A stretch of DNA of 64,000 nt, taken from Glebionis coronaria. Taxonomy: Eukaryota > Streptophyta > Magnoliopsida > Asterales > Asteraceae. The stretch's first letter is position 1. Each line of letters opens with the position of its first letter. The stretch covers positions 186,001-250,000 of the forward strand of contig JANFOE010000055.1 in NCBI GenBank assembly GCA_025667525.1, written 5' to 3'. Shown in pieces: positions 23,698 through 34,144 of the stretch. A model generated the notes under the pieces. The model saw only the letters and a list, made by a program, of their open reading frames with translations. It was not told the origin of the DNA and made no database searches. A program made the position numbers and the translations under genes.

Positions 23698-24708
23698 CTA
23701 CTGAGAACCGCCAGATGGTCCATCATCCATCGTCTTCTGTATCTTTGTCGGACGATCACTAGACACATCTTCAGCTGGGCGCTTACGGATCACTCCTCTT
23801 TCAACCATGTCAGCATAAAATCTACTATTCCAACCCACGGATATATTCAACTCCTTCTCAGCTTTCTCACGCATCGCACGAGCTACATTCAACTGAATCT
23901 CCATAGAATTTACCTTTTTCTTCATAGCAGCAAACTCACCACTTTCTAACACAGATAACCTCCTAAAAGCCTCATTCAAACCACGCTCTACATCAGTCAA
24001 ATCCAAACTAAGAAATTCCCGCTCTTTCTCACCAACCTTAGTCTTCGACTCCAAATAAGCAACTTGAGTCTGAACAACACCTAATCCAATCTCTGTCATA
24101 CTACTCTTAACACGGGAAGCATCTAAATCACGTCTCAAGGCCCATGGTGCAAGACCATCAATATGAGTAGCCTCTCGAGTATTAGACGACTCTCCTGTCA
24201 CACGTCTACGAGTAGCAATACCATCAGTACCGTCAGGTGCATTATCATCCTCATCCTCCTCTGATTCAGAATCAGATTCAGACGATTCAGACATTTCATC
24301 CCTAGGTAGCTCAACCTCAGAATCAGACAAATAAACTGGTGGGGCCAAAGGCTCGCCCTCTGGAACATCATAAGGATAAATAAGCTCAGCTTCCTCATCA
24401 TCATCAACCTCATCGTCTATACCTACATCCTCCTCGACATCCTCGTCGTCAATCTCATCATCGAAATTATTTAACCCAATCTCCTCATCATTCTCAATAA
24501 CAACATTATCAATCTCATTTTCTACCATATCAACCTGAGGGGCAATCTGATCTCCTAGTCCTATCTCGGGCTCGGGATCCTCAAACGGTTCCTCCTCATC
24601 ATCCATATCATAATCTACTAAGTTTAAATAAGGATCATCATCTACATTAGGTTCGGGAATAGCATAGTTCTCTACAGGAATATTAGGGTCAGCCATGACA
24701 ATCTGCAT
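23698..24708 (-). CDS. Extra acidic coiled-coil ORF upstream of gag (element C)
   Basis: Intact 336-codon frame between PBS and gag, in a different frame from gag and 290 bp away. I do not recognise a named domain. Residues 1-150 are extremely acidic (runs such as YDMDDEEEPFEDPEPE and SESSESDSESEEDEDDN). Residues about 205-290 look like a coiled coil (ESKTKVGEKEREFLSLDL, MREKAEKELNISVG). The tail is basic with a possible nuclear localisation signal (RKRPAEDVSSDRPTKIQK). Most Tekay elements go straight from PBS to gag. Its open state, while pol carries three stops, hints at recent selection or chance. Function unknown. Confidence 0.7.
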   Translation of the reverse strand: MQIVMADPNIPVENYAIPEPNVDDDPYLNLVDYDMDDEEEPFEDPEPEIGLGDQIAPQVDMVENEIDNVVIENDEEIGLNNFDDEIDDEDVEEDVGIDDEVDDDEEAELIYPYDVPEGEPLAPPVYLSDSEVELPRDEMSESSESDSESEEDEDDNAPDGTDGIATRRRVTGESSNTREATHIDGLAPWALRRDLDASRVKSSMTEIGLGVVQTQVAYLESKTKVGEKEREFLSLDLTDVERGLNEAFRRLSVLESGEFAAMKKKVNSMEIQLNVARAMREKAEKELNISVGWNSRFYADMVERGVIRKRPAEDVSSDRPTKIQKTMDDGPSGGSQ

Positions 24709-24968
24709 TTATATATATATCTCGTATTAGGATAACATACTATTTAAACAATTACATACTAAAACCACGATATATACATATATATAAATTAAATTATATA
24801 TATCAAAATATATATCTTCTCAATAGGGCTTGTTGGTAATGTCGGAGATCTCTGGCACCGTTATAGTCAAAAGATTTTTCAATTATTTTCTCAAATGTTC
24901 ATAGTTAAAAGATTTTGAAAATTTTTGTTCAAAACCTTGTTTTTAAAATCTTTTGTTCTCTATAATGA
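24709..24968 (-). other. Leader between PBS and extra ORF of element C
   Basis: AT-rich, with runs of TATATA at 24708-24810; no ORF or clear signal. Confidence 0.5.
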
Positions 24969-24982
24969 GAGCTCTGATACCA
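24969..24982 (-). other. Primer binding site of element C (initiator tRNA-Met)
   Basis: TGGTATCAGAGCTC on the minus strand, three bases after the 5' LTR. Confidence 0.9.
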
Positions 24983-24985
24983 AAC

Positions 24986-27900
24986 TGTAACACTCTCAGT
25001 TTTCGTATCGGTACAGCGGAAGGGTCTTTCAGAGTGTTACGGGATAGCACAATAACTCCAATCATAGACAACACATAAAAATGGTTGTACAAGGTTTAAC
25101 ATACATTCATTCGATAAAAAGTTTTAAATTGTACAACAGGTCCCAAATTATACAGGTCATTAAGTTTACAAAGCATAGATCTAATGAACATTTTTAATAT
25201 TATGTGGGCCATCAGAGTCGATCTCCATCCGGATTACCTTCAATCACCTGAGATAAAAACATGCAAAAATCATATCAGCGAATGCCGAGTGAATTCATAG
25301 AGTTCAATAAAAACCGTTATATAAAACAATCGTTAAAATCAGAACACAAGTATAATATCGGAAGTAAGTCCTCATATTGCTAGTCAGGCAATATATAAAT
25401 CAAGCATACATCTTAAACCGTCCGTGAGACCGTAGCCTCAATATTACCATTATAGGTAATATTATTATCGTTATTAGCATCGTTATTGTATTGTATATAG
25501 GATTATTATTACCCGCATGACATTGTTACCTTACGGTGAAAACAACGGGCCGCGAACCCGACAAACAATTTGCCCATCTAAGTTAGCGTGTCGTCACAAA
25601 AATCACGCTATGTAATCTTCTCATACATAAATTCGCTTACCAATCAATGTGGTACGACGGGGATCAACCGTCAAGGCGCGAACTGGGGTGATCGTCCCCA
25701 AATAGTACTATCATGTGCATAAGCGTCTACCAAATCCCGGTAGTTCACAATTCATGCTAATGGGACTTTAAGTGACATAACCTAACTACTAATAATCCTT
25801 TTTATCTCGTTTATAGGGTCATAGCATCATTCGGGTCCATATCATTAAGCATACCACCAGGACTACTTGTGTTCTATTTTTATCAAAAACTAGCATGTTA
25901 TCTCCCTCGCGGGTTTACAAATCATTTTATAAAACATTTAAAAGAGTGTGAGGCTATGAACTCACGTTGATAATGAAAGGCGGATTATCGGCTACGGGCG
26001 TGCTTCGGTCACGGAAACCTATATAAATAATAATCGGTCTTAGACTTTTGTCCAATGAATTTTATCAAAATAACAATATACATATGATGATTTTGTACAT
26101 ATGATGATGATCAAGTGGGTTTATATATCCTTGTTTACTTATTTTAGCGTTCATGTATTGGTAACTTTTTACTTGTTTACTAGTTTTACCTATTTACCTA
26201 CTTTAAGTCCAATAAGCTCATTATAAGTTCTTTAACTTGTATTATTTCATTTTATACTTATATTATCAGTATTTACACTTTACATGTTGGGCCCAAATGG
26301 GTTAAGCCCAATAAGTACTTTTTATAAGTGTTTAACTTATTTAGTCCAATTATTAGTCCAATATGCTTACTTAGCTCGTTAATGTCCGTATGTCCTATAG
26401 TTCGGGTTTTATCGGTTTTTACTTGTATTAGATACTTATATATCAGTATATGACTTTTAAAAACTTTACATTAGACGGGTTTGATCGTCTAAGTTTTTAT
26501 TGGCGAAAAACGTTAATTTTACGGTAATAGCCGAAAAAGTCGTAAAAATCAAGTTTATAGTTTTTATAACTTATAAATATTATTCAACTACCATTTTTAT
26601 AAATTGTCCATTTATTTAACCTTATACATATTTATATAAATGAAATTTATAAGTTAGTGGGTTTTAATTTCACATTTTATACTATATAATTTGAGTGCTT
26701 ATATAATAGTAATAAACATTAATTCTTCAAAATCTGATTTTTATTTTCATCTTCACCATTTTTATCATATCTAGAGTTCTACAATGATTTAGAAGCTCAT
26801 TTTTGGGTGTCATGAACTTCATATTATGTGCTACAATTAACTTAGTTATAGCTACTGCTCATTTTAAGTATAACTATCCTTAACAGTCCCTACAAAACAG
26901 CTTATTCAGATTAGCACAATCATCTTGTTTTGATCATATCTCACTCATTTTAATGATTCCATTGCATGGACAACTCTCACATGTGTATGACATCTTGTAC
27001 TTACTGTAAATGGATTCTACCATGCAAATTTATCAGTTCAAGTTTTGGTTACATACTGTTTTTATACAGCCAACAAATTAAGCATGATCTTAGCCTTGTT
27101 TCTTATGGTTATTAATCTTTTTAAGCATATTTATCAACACTTGATCCCCACACAACATTTTTATCATAATATATTCATCATATACATATACAATAAGAAA
27201 TAAAATACATTTGATCTTTACAAAAATAACAAGAGAAAATGGAGAGGATGATATTCTTTACCAACCAAGAGTATATCTTGTTTTTGGAAGACAAGAACTT
27301 GATGAACACCAAATGTGTCCCCAAGATCATCAAACACCAAAAAAGTAAGTTGAGAAATCAGCCCTAGGACACAAGCAAGTCACCTCCTTTGTTGTTAAAA
27401 TGGCCACCAAGTGATCAAGGCTTCAAGGTAACTCCATAATATAGCTAGATAACAAGTATTTTGTGGCTAGAAAAGATCAAAAGGGGTGTTTGTTCTTGAA
27501 GTGGGACGGCAAAAGGGGTGGAGTTGAGAGAGTTTTTAGTTGATTTGCATGAGTGAATGGTGGTAAATGAGAAGCTAGCTGTTTTTGTTAGTTTGGTGGA
27601 TAAAAACTAGCTTAAGTTTTAAGCTAAGCTTACACTTGTAAGCTACTAGTTTACATGATGCCACATCTTTGATGTGGTGTCATTATTAGCCGTCCTATGT
27701 TATAGTGGGGTGGGATAAATTATTTTGTCCCATCCCGCTAATTTACGGGTATTCCTCGATTCTAGTTTCCTCGATTTGCGTGCCCTCGGGTCGTTTCACG
27801 AAAAACGTTTTTATAAATTATGAATCAACGGCACAAAACGAATCCAATAAAAATTGTCTCATCAAAAACGGAGTTCAAAAACGTAAATATGTAATCCTAA

Positions 27901-28051
27901 GGTTTTCGGTTTAATCGTAAAGGACGCTATATTATGCACGTAAGCCCAAATTTAAATCCGTAAATTGTGAGTTCATCAACCAACACAAAAATAAGTTTCA
28001 AAATATTATACGAGAAAATAATTCACTACCTGAAAATGCTAGATTGTCACA
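24986..28051 (-). repeat. 5' LTR of element C, 3066 bp
   Basis: Partner of 8502-11565; ends at the CATGT target duplication (28052-28056). No coding sequence seen. Confidence 0.92.
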
Positions 28052-28056
28052 CATGT

Positions 28057-28898
28057 AAACTTCAAGACCATTCACAAACTCGCAAATATGAACTTGGTCT
28101 CTGGTTTACCGCCTAAAACTTTCAGAAATGACATCAATTGCCTTGCGTGCAGCAAAGGCAAACAACACAAAGCATCCTTCAAGGCCATTACTGCTCTCAG
28201 CCTCATAACTGAACCATTGCAGCTACTACACATGGATTTATTTGGTCCTACCTCCATTAGGAGCATTGACCATAAACAATACTGTCTTGTGGTAACTGAT
28301 GGGTATAGCAGGTTCACGTGGGTTTTCTTTCTGGCTGCCAAAAGTGAGACCTACTCAATTCTCAAGGACGTCATTACACTCATTGAGAATCAGCTGTCCA
28401 AGAAGGTGAAAGGTATCCGATGTGACAATGGAACAAAATTCAAAAATGCAGACCTCATAGCACTTTGCAATTCCAAAAGTATCAAACAAGATTATAGTGC
28501 TGCAAGGACTCCTTAACAGAATGGTGTTGCAGAAAGGAAGAACAGGACTCTTATAGAAGCTGCAAGAACCATGCTTGCAGATTCCAAGCTTCCAACTATG
28601 TTTTGGACAGAAGCTGTCAACACTGCAAGTTATGTGTTGAATAGGGTTTCAATTACCAATCCCCATAAGAAGACTCCCTATGAGCTACTCACAGCTAAAG
28701 TACCCAGCATTTCTCATTTGAATCCATTTGGTTGTCCTGTCACCATTCTGAATACTAGTGACTATTTGGGGAAATTTGATGGCAAGGCAGATGAAGGATA
28801 CATTGTGGGATATTCAGCTTACTCTCGAGCTTATCGTGTCTATAATCTCCATGCCAAGCATGTCATTGAAACTATAAATCTCAGATACAGGTCCACAA
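28057..28898 (+). pseudogene. Copia integrase of element E
   Basis: Continues the frame from 8501 (NFKTIHKLANMNLVSGLPP). The zinc-binding end CLACSKGKQHKAS is followed by the catalytic core: first Asp in LLHMDLFGPTSIRS, second in IRCDNGTKFKNADL, Glu in NGVAERKNRTLIEAARTM. One nonsense codon (TAA, about 28514) sits just before the Glu motif, where CAA would give PQQNG. The conserved C-terminal block LNTSDYLGKFDGKADEGYIV is present. The frame is lost by an indel near 28890. Integrates cDNA in active elements; dead here. Confidence 0.85.
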
Positions 28899-29597
28899 GT
28901 GTTTGCAGCTTCTAGTGTAGGTGCTCATTCTAGCTTTTCGGACTCAGATGAGGATGATGACATTTTTGTTGTTCCATCCTATTCCACCACAGTCTCTCCT
29001 AACACCAATGCTACTCCTATTGATGCCTCTCCATCAGACATTGTGGAATCACAAGGAGCTCTTGACACATTGCTCAAGCAACAACAAGATGCCACTACAG
29101 CAGCTGCTCAAGGAGGCTTTGAGTTTCCCTTGAGTACTCTTGATGTACCACTTACTCCTAGTGCTCATAATGTTACTCCTAGTGCAAGTTTAACACCTAT
29201 TGGTAGTCCAGTTAGTGATCCTGCTTCCACAACGAGATTCTCTGGTCCTTCTGACTTAGGAAACTATCAAAAGAAGACTTCTACTAAGCTGGATGATATT
29301 CATAAGCAACCAATAGATGGCATTTTCGACTCTAATTCATATAATGATGACAATGTTGGGGATCTTAATAACTTGGCACCAGAAGTGGATGTAGCTCCTA
29401 TTCTTGTTCAGCAGATCAATAAAGACCATCTTACTACTCAAATCATTGGAGATCCTAGTTCTACTGTCAAGACTCGCCGCATGCATAAGAAAGCAACATC
29501 TGATCATCATGCTCTTGTGAGCTATATTGAAGACCAAAAGCGTAATAATCACACAGACTTTCTTCACTGCTTGTTTTCTTTAACAGGTGGAACCTAG
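28899..29597 (+). pseudogene. Integrase-RT linker region of element E
   Basis: Open for about 230 codons. Low-complexity, Ser/Thr/Pro/Asp-rich (SFSDSDEDDDIFVVPSYS, TPSASLTPIGSPVSDP), ending in a more conserved part before RT (VKTRRMHKKATSDHHALVSY). Such a variable linker is usual in Copia polyproteins. The upstream junction to integrase is frameshifted. Confidence 0.7.
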
Positions 29598-30338
29598 GTC
29601 CGTCTCACATGCTCTTGAGGATCAAAGGTGGGTGGAGGCTATGCAGGAGGAGATGCAGTAGTTCTTGTTTCAGAATGTTTGGATCCTCGTTGACTTGCCT
29701 GATGAAAAGACAACAATTGGTACCAAATGGATTCTCAAAAACAAGAAAGATGCAAGGGGTATTGTGGTGAGAAATAAGGCTAGGATGGTTTCACAGGGTC
29801 ACACACAACTTGAAGGAATTGACTATACTGAAGTCTTTGCTCCTGTTGCTAGGATTGAGGCCATTCGTCTATTTTTGGATTTCGCTTCTTATGTTGGCTT
29901 TACGGTTTTTCAGATGGATGTCAAGAGTGCATTTCTCTATGGCAAGATTGATGAGGAAGTTTATGTCACTCAACCTAAGGGTTTTGTGGATCCACTTCAT
30001 CCAAAGAAAGTCTACAAGGTGGTCAAAGCTCTATATGGTCTTCATCAGGCTCCTAGAGCTTGGTATGAGCGTCTGACCACTTTCTTGTTGAAACACGGCT
30101 ACAGAAGAGGCACTATTGACAAAATACTGTTCCTTAAAAGGAATGCCAAGGACATCATCCTGGTTCAAGTGTATGTGGATAATATTATCTTCAAGTATAT
30201 CAAGGCACAACCCAAGCTAGGCTTGTGGTATCCAAGGGAATCACTTTTTGTTCTTGAAGCCTATAGTGATAGTGACTATGCAGGTGCCAATAATGATAGG
30301 AAATCTACTACTGGTGGTTGTCAGTTTTTGGGTCGAAG
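29598..30338 (+). pseudogene. Copia RT with internal deletion, plus start of RNase H (element E)
   Basis: RT begins around ALEDQRWVEAMQEEMQ, where TAG replaces a sense codon at about 29659. It then shows the fingers and palm (GTKWILKNKKDARGIVVRNK, YTEVFAPVARIEAIRLF, FQMDVKSAFLYGKI, ALYGLHQAPRAWYE). The catalytic YVDD reads YVDN (GAT to AAT, about 30175-30186). Directly after DNIIF the sequence jumps in frame to the end of the connection domain (GLWYPRESLFVLEAYSDSDY), so more than 100 codons are missing. RNase H begins with YSDSDYAGANNDRKSTTGG and is cut by the LINE at 30338. Cannot be active. Confidence 0.85.
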
Positions 30339-32037
30339 CCTTTTTTCTTTGGTAATGGGTTACCCCGGTAAATATATTAACCAAAAAAGCGTTTAAGTAC
30401 AAAGGAATGTGGCTGAGATACCACATTAACCTCAAGCTACATGCAGCTTGTTAACAAAGACTATGAAACATCAAAAGCCCTAACCGAATCTTGAAGACAA
30501 AAATAAAATAGATAAAAACCAAGATGTGAACATGAAATCGCGTACACTCTTCAGCATCCAACACCACCATGATAGGAGCAGGATGAATCCAAATGAGTCT
30601 GCCTCCTTAAAAAACTTTACCAAAGAAAACCCAGTGGGAAAAACCTTGGACAAGGAAAAAAGAGTACAACACTCACCCGACACACCTATCATGGAACAAT
30701 TCTTGAGCTCGGTACCCTCCATTTGTCAAGCAGCAAACTTGACCTGGTAGATAATTTCTTGAAACGGAAAGAAATCAACTTTAAACGAATAGTATCACAT
30801 AGAATCTGAAATAACTGATCAACAGACATCCGCTTCTTCTTGAATAGTCTTGAATTACGTTCCATCCAAATAAAATAAGCAGTAGCAGCCAACACAAGAC
30901 GAGCAAGAATGCTAACACATGATTTCCCATTCGAAATTGGAATAACATGAGTTAATATATCATCAATACGAGGGGGGACATTATCCATACCACACAAGGT
31001 CCGAACCTTAGACCAAACCTGCATAGAATAAGAACATTCAAAGAAAAGATGGTCATGGGAGTCCTGCACCAAACTACATAAAGAACACCGAAGAAGGCTT
31101 AAATCCACCAACGAGCCAACATCCCATTGCTTAAGCCTATCCTGCGTCTTCAATTTCCTTCTAACCACCAACCACAAATTAATAGAGTGACGAGGAATAC
31201 AATGAGAAAACCAGACAGCTTTATACCAATTAACTTCCATAGCCCGATCACGTATGGAATCCCAAGCTAACGCTACAGAAAACGGCCGAGAAACACCACT
31301 AATATCCCTCCACAGCAACTCATCTTCTTTGTCATCATTAATAATAGGCACATGTATAGAAACAATATTTGGAAATCTAGTATTCCAATCCTGCGGCCAC
31401 TGCCAAGCACCATTAACGATAAGATCCCTCACCTTATTAGATAAAGAGAACCCCGATCTATTGATATTACGGACCGTGAGGGTGTCCCTTAGAGGACATA
31501 AATCTTCCCAATTATCAAACCACATAGAAGCAACTCTACCATTATTAATATTATACCATACAAACTTACGAACACGTGGTCTGATTTGGAGAAGTTTTAT
31601 CCAGCCCCAACTCATGTCACCAATACAAGGAACATCCCAAAAGCTTCTATCCTTTAACTTGTAAGAATAGATCCATTTGACCCATAAAGAATCTTTACGA
31701 GTCAATATACACCAAATATGAGAAACCATTAAAGCAGCATTAAAGTCAGAAAGCTTACGAATACCAAAGCCACCTTCATAAAATGGAGTACAGACAGAGT
31801 CCCAAGAAACTTTAGCCATACCCTTCTTAATTTCACCTTGACACCATAAGAAGCCTCTCATAAGCTGTTCCAAATCATGAATAATCCGCACAGGTAAAAT
31901 AAAGACTGACGCCCAGTAAATATGCATAGAAGATAGGACTGAACGAACTAACTGGAGTCTTCCTGCTAAAGAAAGAAATTTATTGCGCCAATCATTAACT
32001 CTACTCTCAAGTTTTTCGACAAGAACCTTACAGTCCC
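30339..32037 (-). mobile_element. 5'-truncated LINE (L1-type non-LTR retrotransposon)
   Basis: Inserted in the Copia RNase H with a 12-bp target duplication TTTGGGTCGAAG (30327-30338 and 32038-32049). On the minus strand it ends in AAAGAAAAAAGG, a short A-rich tail. Only the C-terminal part of ORF2 and about 350 bp of 3' UTR are present, as expected for a truncated target-primed insertion. Confidence 0.88.
30689..32037 (-). pseudogene. LINE ORF2 C-terminal part with zf-RVT domain
   Basis: Open from the truncation point (DCKVLVEKLESRVNDWR, LSLAGRLQLVRSVLSS) to the stop at 30689, about 449 codons with no internal stop. It covers the end of the RT thumb region, the conserved MRGFLWCQGEIKKGMAKVSW, and the reverse-transcriptase zinc-binding domain (NLWLVVRRKLKTQDRL, then CSLCSLVQDSHDHLFFEC, a CCHC-like set), as found in plant L1-type LINEs. 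The endonuclease and RT catalytic core are missing. The intact frame suggests a recent insertion. Confidence 0.87.
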
Positions 32038-32425
32038 TTTGGGTCGAAGACTTATCTCATGGCAATGTAAGAAACAGACAATAGTAGCTACCTCTTCAAC
32101 AGAAGCTAAATACGTTGCTGCTAGTTGTTGTGGACAAGTCTTGTGGATACAAAATCAGATGCTGGATTATGGGTTCAACTTCATGAACACCAAAATTTTC
32201 ATCGATAATCAAAGCATTATCTACATTATAAAGAATCCTGTCTTTCATCAACGAACCAAGCATATTGAAATTAGGCATCATTTTATAAAGGATGCCAATG
32301 AGAAGAAGCTGATATAGGTTCTTAAAGTGCATACGGATGATAATGTTGCTGATTTATTAACTAAAGCCTTTGATGGTCTGAGATTCAACCACTTGGTGGT
32401 TCACATTGGTATGGTCAATCCTTGA
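32038..32425 (+). pseudogene. RNase H end of Copia polyprotein (element E)
   Basis: Resumes after the LINE: LGRRLISWQCKKQTIVATSS, then STEAKYVAASCCGQVLWIQN, FIDNQSIIYIIKNPVFHQRT and HIEIRHHFIKD. One TAG (about 32315) interrupts before NVADLLTKAF; the natural end is TGA 32423-32425. RNase H degrades the RNA strand during reverse transcription. Confidence 0.88.
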
Positions 32426-32981
32426 GGCCTAGGATTGAGGGGAGGCTTAATGTACATATTTCCATGTACAGTCTTACATATGGTAGATTCTAACAACAGT
32501 TTTCATGGGTATTTGCGGTGTGTGCAACTTCTAGTGGAAGATTTTGGTTACTCCTAGTGGCAGTCTTCTACTCCTAGTGGGTACAAACCCTTATACTTCA
32601 CTCATGGTTGGCTTCTAGTATCGATTTTGGGTCACTGTTCACTTCGTTGACTTTCATTGACCACTTGGTGCTCCTAGTGTTGACCTTTACGCGTTTTGAC
32701 TTTTAGTCAACGCGAGTTACTTCTGGTGTATATCTTTTTGGTTTATCTTTGGTAACTGGGATTTGCAAATAATGGTTTAAGGGGTAAGTGGTTACTCTTG
32801 AATTAATGACTTAATTTTGAAAGGGAAACCCCCATAATTAGGGTTCAATGAACAGTTTTATGACCATTATTTATGGTCAAATCCCTTATTTGACTCAATC
32901 ATCCCAACCATACACACGCACATACGCTCGTACTCTTCACCCTCTTCAATCAATCATCTTCCACTATATCCATCATCAATA
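32426..32981 (+). other. Spacer between pol and extra ORF of element E
   Basis: No ORF. A purine run (TTGAGGGGAGGC, about 32434) follows the pol stop. The word CTAGTG recurs at 32531, 32554, 32574 and 32674 with near variants, and GTTGACTTT/TTGACC-like words cluster around 32640-32710. Possibly regulatory repeats of the element; function unknown. Confidence 0.5.
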
Positions 32982-34144
32982 ATGGCAACACTCCAGTACA
33001 AACCTGTTCATAACAAAGTGGCCTATCTTGGCGAAGGTCCTAAAAGAGAAGAGTTCACAAACATCATGGAATACATTGAAGCTTCCAATCTAAGGTATGC
33101 TCTTACTGTTTGCCCCACTGTGTATGATACTGTTATACGTCAGTTTTGGGCAACTGCCAACCTCGTTGATGTTTTTGGGTCGCCCATTAGAGCTCCATGC
33201 TACCATAGATGGTCGCTCCTATGTGGTGTCTGAGGCATCCATTAGATCTGCCCTTCATCTCCAGGATGAAGATGGTATTGTCTCTATTCCCAATTCAGAG
33301 GTATTGGATGGTATGGCTGTTATAGGTTATAATCATGGGGGGGAAGTTTAACTTCCAGAAGAATAGATTTGCCCCTCAATGAAAGCTACTGGTTCATTTC
33401 TTGATTCATTGTTTGAGTCCGAAGTCTGGGAGTTGGGATGCGTTTCCCACCCCCCTTGCTACTGGTTTGATTTGTCTTGCTCGGGGTCGTACTTTTAACT
33501 TTTCTCGTTACTTGTTTGATGGCATGATTTTGTAACCTTAGTGATACTGGCTCTAGGAAGAAGTTCTTGATGTACCCTAGGTTTTTGTAGAAGGTTCTTA
33601 TGTGCTTACCTAGGAATAGGGAGGAATATGTGACCCCAAGCTTACTTCAAAGGTGTATGCGAATATGACACTTGGATATAAGGGTCCTGTGAGGCCTCTT
33701 ACTGATGCTATGCTGGGCCTTGCCCAAGGGGATCCTAATGTGATTCCTCCGGCTGATGAAGCCGAGGAGAAACTTCTATTGGAGAATGATCTTATGGAGG
33801 AGGACCACCCTGCTACTGGTGTGCCTCATGTGGAGGTTGAAGAGCCAGCTAGAGAGGTGGTGGTAGAAATGCCATCTACCTCAAAGGCTGCCCCCTCTTC
33901 TCGCCCACATGAGTCCCTATTTGCTGATACTCCCCCTCCTAGCCTAGCTCCGCACTCTGCTGAGAAGCCTTCTAGCTCTAATGCTTATATGGATGACCCA
34001 TCTGTTGCTTCTGGTCCCAATGATGCATCCCCCAAGCCAAGTCCTCTTGGTTGGGAAGCTGAGGAACCTTTTACTCTAACTTCTTTGCTAGCTCTTATGC
34101 ACAGGTATTATGCGAAGGTTGTTTCTATGGAAGATGACCTCTAA
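32982..34144 (+). pseudogene. Extra ORF downstream of pol in element E (Sirevirus-type)
   Basis: Starts MATLQYKPVHNKVAYLGEGP at 32982 and continues through YIEASNLRYALTVCPTVYD, a frameshift near 33175, then ATIDGRSYVVSEASIRSALH. A second frameshift lies at a run of seven G (33337-33343), followed by a decayed part (NFSRYLFDGMI, about 33500). An open C-terminal part (33653-34144) is Pro/Ser-rich and ends MHRYYAKVVSMEDDL. From memory this matches the extra ORF after pol in Asteraceae Sireviruses, sometimes discussed as an envelope-like position, but I see no membrane segment or signal peptide. The end is cut at element F. Confidence 0.65.

Larger units (their letters stand above)
8502..28051 (-). 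mobile_element. Element C: Ty3/Gypsy chromovirus, probable Tekay/Del lineage
   Basis: Full-length minus-strand element of 19,550 bp including nested element D. LTRs of 3064 and 3066 bp start TGTGACAATC and end GTGTTACA when read on the minus strand. The target duplication is CATGT (8497-8501 and 28052-28056), and removing C plus one copy restores the Copia frame (RRMGHV then NFKT). The tRNA-Met PBS, the order PR-RT-RH-INT, a C-terminal chromodomain-like tail and LTRs over 3 kb fit the Tekay/Del chromoviruses. By eye the first 200 bases of the LTRs differ at about 3 percent, so it is fairly young. Confidence 0.9.
4917..34144 (+). mobile_element. Element E: old Copia/Sirevirus-type retrotransposon
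   Basis: Plus-strand element with 5' LTR, tRNA-Met PBS, long gag, protease, integrase, RT, RNase H and an extra ORF after pol. The order PR-INT-RT-RH is that of Ty1/Copia. It is interrupted by chromovirus C (8502-28051) inside the GAG-pre-integrase region and by a LINE (30339-32037) inside RNase H. No 3' LTR is found: the element is lost at about 34144, where element F begins. It is among the most decayed elements here and older than C, D and the LINE. Confidence 0.85.

Noticed and set aside
24969..24982. tRNA-like sequence beside LTRs
   Set aside because: It is only the complement of a tRNA 3' end used as primer binding site; no tRNA gene is present.
30703..30716. GAGCTCGGTACCC, identical to part of a cloning-vector polylinker
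   Set aside because: The surrounding sequence is continuous LINE 3' region with no further vector match; a short chance identity.
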